Shown: in pieces, positions 9,277 through 22,437 of the stretch | Layout of the letters: each line of letters opens with the position of its first letter | How positions within the stretch are numbered: the stretch's first letter is position 1 | Assembly (NCBI GenBank): GCA_024516155.1 | Contig: JAJJXM010000170.1 | Coordinates: 1 to 24,991 of the forward strand | Direction of reading: 5' to 3' | DNA: 24,991 bases | Origin: Pyronema omphalodes | Taxonomy: Eukaryota; Ascomycota; Pezizomycetes; Pezizales; Pyronemataceae | Program-made: the position numbers and the translations under genes | The notes under the pieces: generated by a model | What the model saw: only the letters and a program-made list of their open reading frames with translations | The model's database searches: none | Told to the model about the DNA's origin: nothing

Positions 9277-10030
9277 GCTTTCTGTGTCTCCTTCATTTTT
9301 TTTCTACTGCTGCTTTTGGTTTGAAGTCCCTATCATCCACAGACAATACATACCTATCTGCATCAATAGCAACTTCCCATGAATCACGAAATCATAATAT
9401 CAAACTTATAATATCTTGAATCCGTTTCTCGTTCGATTATCGATTATGTATTAATTCGGGATGTAGTATGTTGAGCTGCGTCTTGCTATGTTCTGCTATG
9501 TCTTGTTAAGTTAAGTTGAGATACCTGAATGCGAGTGATATCGCGGGAGAATAAGAGTAGTATGGGATGGCTGAACACCACGAGGGGATGGGAGGATTCG
9601 GAGTTGAAATATCGGTATCTACAAGGTAATTCTTGACTTTTTACGGAGATTAATGGGCCAGACCAAGCATGGCTGACGCGGCCGAGGACTGGGAGGTAAG
9701 CTACAAAGGTGCGTCTTATGGATCAACTTGTGTAGCTCACTGAGAAACTGGGGGATGTGACTTCCTCTGGTACAAGTATTAAACCCTCCTTTGTATTTGT
9801 ATTGCCTTTTTGTTGTACGTAGGGGTTTACATTAGTACATCAAACGTAATAATAACATCGGCACGATTTATAATATCACACAGTAAACATCCCACTGCCG
9901 CAAATCCAGCATGAAGTATCACATTGAACCTCTATCAAGCTACAAAAAAAAGGAATCCCAATTCAAAACAAAGAATAAAAAACAACTTTTTTAAATCCGT
10001 ATTCTATAACCAACGAGATCCATTATGCAT
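9277..10030. other. Spacer between 5S rRNA and spermidine synthase
   Basis: No confident gene. It should include the 3' UTR of spermidine synthase, whose stop is at 10031 on the minus strand. A short ATG-led segment followed by a good GTAAGC donor (9669-9695, plus strand) is noted as a weak candidate first exon only. Confidence 0.5.
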
Positions 10031-11485
<1,455 letters not shown>

Positions 11486-13459
11486 TTTGTAGGATGTGTA
11501 GTGAAAAACCTCTGTCTTTGTGTTAGAAACCACAATATTTTTTCGTGTAGGTAGAATTGACCAACCGGACAAAGTTGACTGAAGGACGGAACTTGAACGA
11601 GGAGGCAACTCTCAAATTAAGTACGGGAGCGAATGGTGGTTGGTTTTGGCGGTGGGGTGACGGGGATTTGCGACTTGGAGTGGAAGTTTTTTGGTCCCGC
11701 AAATTTGGCGGGGGTAGACCTACGAGCCAAGACCACGTGATTATGACGAGATGGAATACAGGTAGGATCTACAAGAGCCGTGTTAGCTCGATGAGAATCT
11801 CATTGAGCAATATCTGGTGCCATAAAACGACGGAACATTTTGCTTTCGACTTTGGATTATCTTCGGGCCGCTCATTCAATATGATTTGAAGGTTTTGATT
11901 CCGCGAAAATCCAGGTATCGTGTGCCTAGGTTGGAGAGTTTGGAGAGAACATTTCCAATTTTTTTATATATACAGAAAACTTATTCAGGTGGAGCCCAAC
12001 AGCAATCAAAAACAACCAGCAGCAGCAGTCCCCAAAGCTGAAATTTGTTTCAATCCCTTCTGAGGACGTTTGCCCTTGTCTGACCGATATATCGACATTT
12101 GCCATCAATCGAGCAATCCTCTTATGGAGATTCGGGCAGCGAGTGTCCCCAAAACGGAATAGAGTGAGTATCACGTGATAAAACGCGGTTTCATTAGTTC
12201 CAAAATCAACGCGTCAACCTTCCAAATTGGCGACGTAGTTTAGAAAGCTCAAAGCAGGGTATGGTCACCATATTGAACTGCGATGGAGATAGGATATAAA
12301 AAAAGATTTTTTAGATTCAAAATATAGCTTAGGAATATATCCACCAATTGGATAATATCTGGGGTTATCTGAAGCCCTGGCGGTTTGGTTCCTATTTTTA
12401 CATAAGAAGGCAATTGAATACGTAACTTCCACCTCAAAACTCATGTTGTCCCTCAAAACAAAGATTTATACCGGCTTCCTGCCGTACCGAAGCCTCATGT
12501 TATGTAGGGTTGAATTCAAAAGTCCAATTTTTGAGTTCTAGTTTCTCATTGCGGCAAAAAGTTGTCCTGTAATAGTTTCCTTATGAGGTCATAATGGCTG
12601 TTGATAAAGGTCATGACGTTCACCGCATTATCAGTTTTTATACATGCCCTTGCTGATAAGCTTGTCCATGAGGGTGCAACTGGGCTTGGATGTGGTGTAG
12701 CAAGTCTGACTTGAGTGTATTTTTATTTTAGTTCTCCGATGCTATCGCATCACAATTTGATTACTACCAATCTTGCTTTAAAAACCTCCATATTCCTTTA
12801 AAAACTTGGGTGACTGTACATGCCATTAATATGAAATACAATACAGTAGATCGGGCCAAATATAACACAGACAAAAGTAGTAAAAACAAAGTACTATACC
12901 CTTACACAACGGCATGAACCAAGAACATGGGTCGAAAAAAGCAAAAACACAGGTGCAAAAGAAAAAACAACAACAAACCGCACCCCAGTCCTCCCAAGAA
13001 AAGCAAACCTCCGAGTCGGCAATGCATATAACCGCTCCTCCCTAGCCCATATTACCTTTAAGAGAAACGTAAGAAAAAAAGAAGCCCAAATGATGGTTTT
13101 GAAACTATGTGTAGGAGGAGGAGGAAAGTAATAAACGCGTCGTCAAGTCGGAGACAAGGCCGTGATAAAGACAAAGATTTGAAAACCCGAATATAACAAT
13201 AGCCGAAGAAATTCGTAAGCTGGAACATAAAGCGCATTAAATGATAAACGAGATGCATAATAACAACGAATGGTATCAAGAAGACAACATCATCGAAAAA
13301 GTTTTTCGCGGTGATTGTCTCCAACTAGACGACGAACGCGGGTTGGGATCACGTAAATCTAGGTTCCCATTAGTACCTTTGATTTACAATATCCAATTAA
13401 AACCCGAACGGTACGATCTTCTTTGATATTCCGTACTAATGGCATCAGGATGTCGCCTC
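11486..13459. other. Intergenic: spermidine synthase 5' region and G-alpha 3' region
   Basis: Two minus-strand genes flank this 2-kb stretch, so its high end should hold the G-alpha 3' UTR and its low end the spermidine synthase promoter and 5' leader. No further coding region is supported. A 10-bp inverted repeat (CCATTAGTAC at 13367-13376, GTACTAATGG at 13433-13442) lies just past the G-alpha stop and could fold in the 3' UTR. Confidence 0.5.
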
Positions 13460-14930
13460 TTACAGTACTAAAGGTCTTCAGGTTTTGTTGGAGAATCATG
13501 TCCTGGACACTGGCCATAGTCTTTTTAAGGAGGTTGGTATCGGTAGCATTGTTGAAGTGAACATAGACATCCTAAATTATCAGTATTTGTCTGACCCTAG
13601 ATAGCTGTGCAGGGTACCAACCTTTGTGGACTTCTATTCAGAGGCGTTTGAAGTTTTCCTGGAAAAAGCCGCTAGCCTGCTTGAAAGTCTTTTGGGGTCA
13701 CCGGTATAGTCTGTAAAGTACTTTGTTGACCGGTGATGTTTCAATTTTTTGCTTAAAACAGATCAATCTTGTTCAGAAACAAGATTGATCGAAGTCTTTA
13801 CAAACCACTGAGAGTTGCAAATACTCTCAAAGAGCATCAAGGCTTCCTGCATTTGGTTCTACTGCTTATCAGCCAACATAATTCCCAGTGCAGATTACGG
13901 ATAGCTACATACACCGCGTCCTTGTCTTCAACTAGGCACTGGTCGTACCCGCTGATAGCTACCAAAAATAGCAAAGCAGTTACACCTTCGAAGCAGTGAA
14001 TCCATTTTTTCCGTTCTGATTCTCTGTCCTCCGACGTCAAACATGCGGTAGGTTAGAGTACCGGATCGAATACTGTTTCCGTAATTCCCGTGGTCTTCAA
14101 TCGTGACCTCAGGATATCCTGATCACTTGGAAGGTAACCTTGACTGAACAAACGATCAAGGTTATCAAAAAAGCTAGAATGTTTTTGTTAGATGTTATTC
14201 CTATTTCCTGATGTGTGCAAATAGTCTTACTATATTAAATTGTCATGAAGAGCAAAACTCGTTTCCTCTGTTGATAGCCTGCTGAACACCCTTATCGCTC
14301 CATAGACGGCGGAAAGGCTGCTCGTACTCCTTTGGAAACGGTTCACCTCGGCTTAGCTCACGGTCCAGGACGATAAGATCGACCGCCAACTGTGAGTTGA
14401 GTTAGCATGTAAACAAATTTAACATGCGGGTGTCTGCATGGTTACACACCTCATTCTGGGGGTTATCTAAAGTAATATCAAACTGCTCCATGGCTTCGAG
14501 TGTAATCTTTATCGAGTCCAGCAGATTTGCAAAAATAATAACCTAAAATTGGCATTAATCATGAGGGTATCAAGAGAGGGTTGAGCTCTAATTCTAACCT
14601 TATAATCCTCCCTATAATGAAATGTTAGTTAGCTACCACATATCCCACTAGACGTAGAGAGAGCAAAAGAAACCAACCTATCGCTCTTGGAGAATCCAGA
14701 TGCGTGATAAGCTTCATCTGTTTCAAAATGGTAGATTTTCCACTCTCTATCCGGCGCCTAAATAACGATTAACTGCCTGATCGATGTCTCATGCGCTTAA
14801 CAGCCGCAACTGACCTAAAAGAAGCAGTTTGGACCTCCTTCGTCATTCTCTTCTCATCTTGCCGGATGAGCTTTTCAATTTCATGATGCCGTTTAGTTTC
14901 GACATCATCACCCCCTCCACCCATACACAT
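13460..14930 (-). CDS. Heterotrimeric G-protein alpha subunit, eight exons, frame broken by indels
   Basis: A membrane-associated GTPase switch that couples seven-helix receptors to cAMP or MAPK signalling. Exons (minus strand): 14930-14815, 14757-14678, 14611-14599, 14542-14450, 14389-14231, 14173-13915, 13858-13622, 13571-13460. Introns are 50-66 nt, GT...AG. Reconstructed length is 352 residues, normal for the family. Landmarks: P loop GAGESGKST (39-47), switch I Arg 177 in [10 protein letters not shown], switch II DVGGQR with catalytic Gln 203, NKID (268-271), and NATDT (324-328) where the family has TCAT. Seen indels: +1 at 14831-14832, +2 near 14748-14750, -1 near 14704-14708, +1 at 14254-14257, -1 near 14061-14065, +1 at 14020-14021, 13785-13786, 13755-13758, 13722-13724, 13690-13693 and 13676-13677, net +1 around 13630-13646, and +1 at 13470-13472. 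The last one hides the true stop after NLKTLVL. The N terminus MCMGGGGDD resembles the group II (GNA-2-like) fungal class, but the subgroup is not certain. Confidence 0.95.
13761..13790. repeat. Perfect 13-bp hairpin inside G-alpha exon 7
   Basis: Arms GATCAATCTTGTT (13761-13773) and AACAAGATTGATC (13778-13790) enclose the loop CAGA. The segment encodes the NKID nucleotide-binding motif. One of the inferred inserted bases (13785-13786) falls in the right arm. Without it the stem would have a bulge. Confidence 0.9.
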
Positions 14931-17900
14931 TTTTAAGAAAAAGCGAGCCACGGTGCCGGCTAATGAAGGTTCAGGCGCTGGAATCGCTAGTCCTGTTATC
15001 TGGCGGGTTTCTGGTAGCCAGGATGTATTATTGATGGTCGACCTGGCTATGGTTAAGCTGGGTCGTAGGTCGTTGAGAGAGCTGTTCGTTGCTAATGGCG
15101 TTCCAAGGTTCCTGGAGAGGTCCTAGCTCAAGTCTCGCACGAAACTGTGAACTCAAAACCGAAAACCCAACTACAACCACTTTTTAGAGACGACCGGTTT
15201 CAAATTTCAGTGGCGTGGATGGTAACTGTGCGGTCTTGCGTCGTTGCGTACGTTGAAATGTCAACCCGCGTAACTGGACTCGGAAAGCGATCTGATTCGA
15301 ACTCGAGCTCCGTGCACTGCAGTTTTTTTTTTTTTTGAAGGGGGAAAAGCAGTATGGAGACCTGCCAGTATAGCCGTAAACCTGTGAAGAATGTAGATAT
15401 CGAATGCAAGTGATGCGGATGGTAAAGTGCGCTGCACCGTTCTGGCGGGGTAGGTTGTGTGGGAGTGCCGATGTGAGAAGCCGTCGAGGCGGGTCAGAGA
15501 AATGGTTTCTGTTAGGCGAGGAGCGGCTGTGGAGAAAAAGATTTCGTAGTCTGAGTGGTCGAGTTTGGGGTTAATTCGAGGACGAGTCGAAATCGAAGTT
15601 GTGTCGGGGGTCCAGTCGAGGGTCGAGTGCGCTGCGCTGGCCAGGGTTGGATGCGATGTGCGGGTGATGTGATGCTGTTCAGCTGCGATACTGATGCTTC
15701 ATCAACCTTCTTCTTCTGCTTCGACACTTCAACCCTTCGAAACTTTCAACACTTCTGCCCACGCTTTCTTCTTTGCAGTTCCTTCGCACTTCTTTTCGCG
15801 ATTCTTTCGCGATTCCTTCGCACTTCCTCCCGCACTTCCCTCGCAACTTCGCACTTTTTTTTTGTCGTTGCTGTCAAGATTGTCACACCTTGGAAACCTC
15901 CTGCTGATGCCCGCCGCGATGGTAAGGAAACGTCGGAGTTAATCAAGTTGTTCGGATTCACGTAATTCTCACGTTCTTCACATTTCACAACCACCTAGGG
16001 ACCACTCCAGATATTATAAGTGTGCCATGAGTGTGGATAAGTGGGATAAACATGCAATGGCATAGCACCTCCCCACTTCCCAAAGGGGCACCTCCCGCGA
16101 ATTCATCACGCCGCCCCGCCACCTTACATGCACCTCCCAGGGTCTTTACCAGGCTACGACTCCTTCAGAAGACCCTTATAAATTGCAGTTTCCACTTTAC
16201 GTCGACATGCTTCTGGACGACAATGGATGTGCGCCGTTGATCTTTGCTGAACAACAGTCGCACAGAGCAACAGCCTTACAGAGGTAAAAAAAAAAGGATG
16301 AGGCGTCGTCACGGCAGTACCAGAAAAGTCTTGAGGAATCCGTGCGTGCCGGGGTCCGATTTGAACTTTGAAGGCGATGCCATAAAGTTGCGAATCCAGG
16401 AACCATCTAAAGAACCCAAGAAACCTTGGGGGACCTAGTTCAGAATCCACAAAGCCTAGAGAGCAGTGGGAATAGGAAATGAAAGCCCGGATCGTGGATC
16501 CTGTCTAGACATCTGTAATAAAGTCAGCCTCCGCACTACGTTACTCCTTCGCTTCAAGCCCCGATGGTATCTATCGGAGTCTAAATAAATTCCGCAACGA
16601 TCATGGGTAAGCGTTGACCGGAGCCGCAGTTTAATAATTTGCGGGTACATAAAAGGTCTAAACCGAAAACCCGCGATGCTCATCTCGAGTAGCCCTATGC
16701 TCGAGCTGGAGTAAACTACGTATGTACCTCTGCTATGGTATGCTAAAGCCATTTCTCGATGCCACCTCTAAGCTAATTTTAAAAGCCGTTTTAGGATCTC
16801 CACTCGCTATGGACCCCGAGCAAAACCTCGGTGTGCCACAAAAGCAACGGACCGAAACTAAAACACTCGTCAAATTTTTGACGAGGGGAGTTGTGGATAC
16901 TTTGATGGAAACTAGTGTAACAAACCCCAATTTCCAGCTTTCTATGGGGGCTCCGTTCTTGGTGCGGACAATTGATTAACTCCGTCACTATGTATGTACT
17001 CTATGTAATCACTTTGGTCACGATCGTACACACAGAAGTCAAGTCCAGATCCAAGGGGCACATCATTCTTTTCATAGTTGATGACTATTGTTAATAGTAC
17101 AAGTCTATGGGCCTACGGTTGATGAAAGTCGGTGAATATACAGGATCCGCCCATCGAAAAGGGAACAGATCAAGTTGTCTCTCCTTGCACGGCATTGCAT
17201 GACGAGGTACTTCGTGGCTCTATTGATCTAACCTGAGAAGAAGGAGAAGAGGAAGCTGATTCATCAAATATGATATCGATATTTCGAAATCCACCTTCCT
17301 GTTAATTCTGTATATAGCAAGTAGCTGCACAGTAGCCAAGACCGTAAAATCAGAACTTTCCTTTTCGGCGGGCGGATCCTGTCTCATACATATGTCTCAT
17401 AGTAAAGGACGTCGGGGGTGTGTTTCAGCATGGTTTATGGAAGGTCTCGAATGTCTCCATAAGGTCAAGGTGCCTTCACAGTTCCAAACCTAACTAGCTC
17501 TAGCTTTACATATTTCGGCGATTTTTTCGCATGTGCATCGTTGTCGGAGTTTCTCGTCTCATCTCATCTGGGTCCTACCTTCGAAAAACTCCGACGTCGA
17601 GACGACGAACGGATGAAATGGAAAACTCTTTGTCCAGTAAAATTTCCCGGTGATGAGGTCCATTTTGCTAACGATATCATCGTTTCATCTAATCCACTCG
17701 GGTAATTTTAGGTGATAAGTAAACGACGGCATCTCTACCGCTCCGAATTTAGGTTTTTCGTTCCTACGGTGGATGTTAACGGACCCTGAGAAGGTGTTAG
17801 AGGCTGGAGCCGGGTCTGACCGGGATTCGAAAAAGCGGCCCCGAATCTCCGAAGACAACGAGGACGAAGGGCATCGTGGTATGTAAACCCTAACCTGTAA

Positions 17901-20900
17901 AAATCTTGGCAACGAACTGCGTGCACACGGCAGTCGGCCATTCGGGCAGGGCAGTTGGGAAGTAACCATAACCCGGACTGTCAAAAATAGAAAAAAGGAT
18001 AGCTTGGGGGTCTCAGATGAACTGTATGTAAAGGTGAAAAGTGATCAACGTAGACCAAAGAATTGACACACGCAATGGACCATCTTTGGACACTTCCATG
18101 CAAACTACTTGGGTGGGGCTGGCGGTACAAAATTACAATGCGACGGATTTCAGACGCGGTGGCACAGCTGCGGACCATATCCTAGGTATACCCGCTTACA
18201 CGGAATGACATAATTAACGATTTTTTTTTTTCGAGATGCTGAATTTGAATATGTTTATGTACTGCTTTAACCAGACGTTGATATCTGCTAATCCAAAAAC
18301 ATCACTCATAAGCGTTATGTTATGACAATCGAAAACCATATCAACGGCAAGTTGCGTGTTTCTGCATACTACCTTTTGCCTTCTTCAGCCATAAAACAAG
18401 GCCATGAACCTGCTGTGGCAGCTCTACACGTCTGTAGACTTCAATCCCGGGACGATATTCCGCATCCACTAGTCTGTATATAGTAGGAAGATCTCTGAGT
18501 CTTTAGTTCCAACGCTCTCGGTGAATGCAATACATAGTTCGTTGTGACTTGCAAGAACTTCATAAGTGGGGGGAAGGGGGGGCAGGGCGAGGAGTGGGGT
18601 GATTATACATACCCATCTTTCCACAAACAGCCAAGTCGAAACAGCATCAAAACATAGTTCAAATTTCACGATGGACGCTCTCTCAGCGAGAGCGAGACGT
18701 TTGCCATGCCACAGTACAGTGCAGATTGCTTGTTTGGTTTGCTATATATGGCTGGGGTTTTTTTTTTCGCATGACGTTTGTCTGTGTATGTCTGTGCCTC
18801 ACAAAGTTCAAAGTTCGAACCATAGGGCATACGAATTAAGCCACTAACTGGCTAACTAACTAAGCCTTGCCTGGGCCTTGTAATACGTATTGCTGCCGTA
18901 AGCTGGTAGTTTGGGAGGTCAAGGTATGGGAGTATGCCTAGCGATGACTTATATGTATATGGTGCATAAAATTATGCAATGTGCGCACACCGAAGCTGGG
19001 CTGGACAGAGTTGAGTTATACATACACACCCGGTGAAAACCATGAGCCCTGAGTCAACAGGAGGAATCTAGAAATCCAGTTTAATCTACAAACCGATGAT
19101 GCATCGTTTCAGAACATGGATAGAAATGACACGGTTTTGGGATTGTCGATGCGCACTTATTACTTGACATATGCATCCCGTAGATTTGATAAATATAAAC
19201 GTGGGATTTATCCGGTTACCGGCTGCTGTTGTTAGTAATTTAAGACATTCAATAAGATTTCAAGGAGGCTTAAGGAGGCGGATTGACATTAGAAAGATAT
19301 AATTGGGATGGAAATAATGGCGTAGGATGTTTAGGATGTTCGGGATGTCTCCGCTGTCAACTGAGGTTAGACATGGCATTGCACATCGGAGAGTTATATG
19401 CGCCTCCCGCGTCTTGGCAACGGGCAATATATATCTCTGTGTATCCATATACTCGGCGGTTATTAAGTATTGTGCGCCCGGTATAATTCGCACTTTGATA
19501 AATCCTCGGTTGGATCACTCGTTTTATTAGCTCTGCAAGTACCCAGCCGATTGCATGGAATCCTCCACGAGGAAAGGGTTGAAATCTTGGCGAGTATATA
19601 GCTGGAGCTCGGAGACTCCGAATCGGCACGGCTAATACGAGCATCCATGAAACTGATACTGCCGAAGCTCTGTTCGACAATCTCGGATTAAAATTTCAAT
19701 TTTGATACCGGCTCGCCAGGTTTGCTCTCCTCCTGTATGGTGCCCTCATGATCCAGCACTGATAACACACGAACTCAGGCTCTTTTCTGGATCCAAAATA
19801 TTCAAACTACAAACATCGATGACATGACCATAGAATAAAAACCCCGCCAAAGCCAGAATGGTTTATCAAGCTTTCCAAATCATTCTCGGAAGACTCCTTT
19901 TGGATCATTTGAGTATATGAGATGGTAGTCAATCGTCCTATAAGCCAAGCGCAGATCAAAAAGGAGTGGGGCTGATCAGGATTAAGGGGCTCTGTAGAGG
20001 GCTAAAGTACTTATTTGCTAAGCAAAGATTCTTGATCTATGTCACAGTTGAACTTCCGAATTATTACAAGTGCAGATGTATGTGTTTTGGAAACTGGTTC
20101 TACTGAGATCTCGTAAATTGTGTTTCTAAAGTCCAAGATATGACTATACCTACAGGCACCGATGGGTCTTCAGCCTTCATCAAAGACTACGCATACAAGG
20201 CTCCACTTTCTCTGAATTGCAACAAATTTTGGAACCTGCAGACACTGCGGTTCGAGGGTTTGGATGCAAGGTTGATGACTGAATTTATGGTTTGTTGTAG
20301 TTCATGCGCACATGTGACATGTTCTGGAAACACAATATTTTGGTGCTCACAAATTCTCATATAGCACTATTTAAATTAAGTTGACTACATCGAGTATTTT
20401 TACTTAATTCTACGATATGATGATTGATGCTAAAGTAAGCACTGTCCCCCATCCCTAGATGCCGTATGATGTGTGGTGTTGTATTAAGATTCACGGAAGC
20501 TCACTCGGCCTGCCCTGTAACCCAAGCTTGCAATACCTTCAACACTCATCCGGAACCAATAACCTAAGCAACGATTAAACAGAAATCAGACTAAACTCTG
20601 AGGCAAGATGGACATAATCAATAGAAATCCCCACAGTGCATTTCCAGGCGGCATGAAATTGTGCATACAAGCGACGCGACTTCAAGAGCCCGCCATCACC
20701 CCTTTTGAATCGTACAACCTATGCCATATACACCGCATTCTTGACAATATATAAGATTACTACAAATATTCATGTATAGTTTAGATACAAGAAACGAAAC
20801 ACGAGTTCTGGCATGCAGTGTCAATAAATATAGGAGCCCCCAACCGGATCGGACAAATTGCCCTCAATTGAACACCAGGAAAGCATTGGCTTGATTTTGT

Positions 20901-22266
20901 GTTGAGGATTTAAATTATAGGTAAAAGTTTTTCAGAAATTTATGTTTTGTCTGAAACTGCGAGTGTGATAATGCATAGAGTGGGAAGCACTGAATGGGAG
21001 GTGGGCGGAGGATTGGCTGACGATTGAGAGAATCGGGCTGGGCTCGTCTATGCAATACATATAGCGCCGAGAGATAGTTAGCTATTTAGAAGAATACAGT
21101 CCTATAGTTTTTCTGTGTAGTGATTCTCTGGAATGTAGGGGGCGTGGGTCTTTTCGGTGGTGGTCATGGGATATTACTCACATAAACGGAGAACTTGTGA
21201 TACCGGATGCTATGAAAGTAGTACTTGACCCTGTTGTAGATACATAAGATGAGCATATCATTACGAGCGGTCTGCCATTTTTTCGTGGATTCGTGCTTAT
21301 CTTATTAAACAACGCGGCGATAAAGTCGTTTATGCGATTCTTAAAATCCGGAAGTTTCTATAATTGGGGATAGAAATAACAAGAGTGTTTTATCAGCCTA
21401 AACATTCCACATGAAATAAAAAGAATAATTGAAATGGCGAAATAAACAAGAGATCATAACAGTAGTATAAGCATATACTCAAAGGCATTCAGACGATGTC
21501 GGTAAATAGTAACAGGTAATCATGTCAAGAGAAATTCGAAGGAACAGCAAAGAGAATAAAACATACCGCTTCAACAAAATCAACACCGGGATGATACACT
21601 TTCATTACGGGAAATAGGATTTTTCTATCGAACATATCGGAGGGGGGTTGGATATTTAAGCACAGAATCCTGATTCTTCTATATACAACTTATTATCACA
21701 TCAACCCCTAAGATTCACCGTTCCCTCCAATCTGGAGCCTTTATAAGCTGACTGCAGATTTTAACTGTGCTCAGCAGTATGCGGTATCTCGGGTTCTGAG
21801 ATTTCGAAGACGTATCGACGCATTGACACACGAATGCATCTTTGGAATGAGTGATTCACTATGGGTCGACTATCGCTGTGTAGCAGAAAGTGAGATGTAA
21901 ATATTCCGTACACGGCTACAGACGACAAATTTGGGAATATGCAACCACCAGTTTAATAGTTAAGGCAGTTCAGCCATGCCTTGGTTAATTAAGGATAATT
22001 GTTCATCGTCGATCAATGCGCGAGTAAGCCAGTTTCTCATTCTGATTGAGTTCGACTCATCGTGATCAATCTATTGGGATAAGAAGCGCTCCGAGTGCAA
22101 TTGTCTAACAATCCTCGAGTGGTGTGGCTATTCGAGTACCTCTAAGGCAGTAGCTGTATGAATTCATGATATAACAGTACTCATAGCAGTGGGGGGTTTA
22201 CCTAAATAGGTACCTATTCAGCATTGATACGATGTCCATATTGTTATTATTTATAAGGTACTACAA
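14931..22266. other. Long gene-poor region
   Basis: About 7.3 kb with no supportable protein, rRNA or tRNA gene. The start should hold the G-alpha promoter and leader. A T14 run lies at 15323-15336. From about 15690 to 15870 the plus strand is pyrimidine-rich with repeated TTCGCACTTC/TTTCGCGATTC phrases, a composition typical of some fungal promoters, but no credible gene follows. Inverted repeats with one mismatch occur at 17543-17556/17582-17595 and 19893-19906/19954-19967, and a 7-bp GC hairpin at 18676-18694. Open frames stay below about 110 codons apart from one of 136 codons (15555-15965) in the pyrimidine-rich block. With an indel rate like that of the two recognised genes, a poorly conserved gene could be hidden here. 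Confidence 0.5.
15690..15870 (+). other. Pyrimidine-rich block with TTCGCACTTC-type repeats
   Basis: The plus strand is dominated by C and T. Variants of TTCGCACTTC and TTTCGCGATTC recur several times between about 15770 and 15860, followed by a T9 run. CT-rich tracts like this are common upstream of highly expressed fungal genes, but no downstream gene could be supported. A promoter role is inference only. Confidence 0.4.
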
Positions 22267-22337
22267 GCTTCCGTGGTGAAATGGTATCATAATTGCCTTC
22301 CAAGCAATTGGCTCGGGTTCGATTCCCGACGGATGCA
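22267..22337 (+). tRNA. tRNA-Gly (anticodon TCC)
   Basis: A 71-nt cloverleaf. The anticodon stem ATTGC/GCAAT has loop CTTCCAA, giving anticodon TCC (GGA codons). The T arm is TCGGG/CCCGA around TTCGATT (B box GGTTCGATTCC). The D arm GGTGAAATGGTATCAT carries the A box. The acceptor stem GCTTCCG/CGGATGC pairs except for a T-T mismatch at positions 3-70, where A would be expected. The discriminator is A. A T8 run begins four bases past the end. The mismatch could be a sequencing error or an early sign of decay; the rest is intact. Confidence 0.95.
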
Positions 22338-22341
22338 TTCA

Positions 22342-22349
22342 TTTTTTTT
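22342..22349 (+). terminator. Pol III T8 terminator of tRNA-Gly
   Basis: Eight Ts follow closely after the tRNA 3' end, and further T4 and T9 runs follow. Confidence 0.8.
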
Positions 22350-22437
22350 CTTTTCTTTTTTTTTCTCCCCAGCTGTGACACTTCACACAACTCGCGACCG
22401 CACCAACGACGGAAATTTTACAGATAGTATATTAGCT

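Noticed and set aside
13058..13324. 88-codon hydrophobic minus-strand frame just past the G-alpha stop
   Set aside because: Most likely G-alpha 3' UTR; no family similarity and no splice link to the last exon.
15280..15320. GAGTTCGAATC on the minus strand resembles a tRNA B box
   Set aside because: No T stem, anticodon arm or acceptor stem can be formed around it.
15555..15965. 136-codon plus-strand frame ending in VTPWKPPADARRDG...LIKLFGF
   Set aside because: The VTPW...LIKLFG end faintly recalls the N-terminal segment of cytosolic tryptophanyl-tRNA synthetase, but no catalytic domain (HIGH or KMSKS-like motif) follows and the upstream part is only pyrimidine-rich DNA.
19260..19680. Overlapping frames of 60-107 codons on both strands
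   Set aside because: No motif, no conserved residues, and short AGGATGTT-type repeats explain the open frames.
22273..22437. Upstream part of the 221-codon frame
   Set aside because: It starts inside tRNA-Gly and runs through its poly-T terminator, so it cannot be the start of a normal protein gene.
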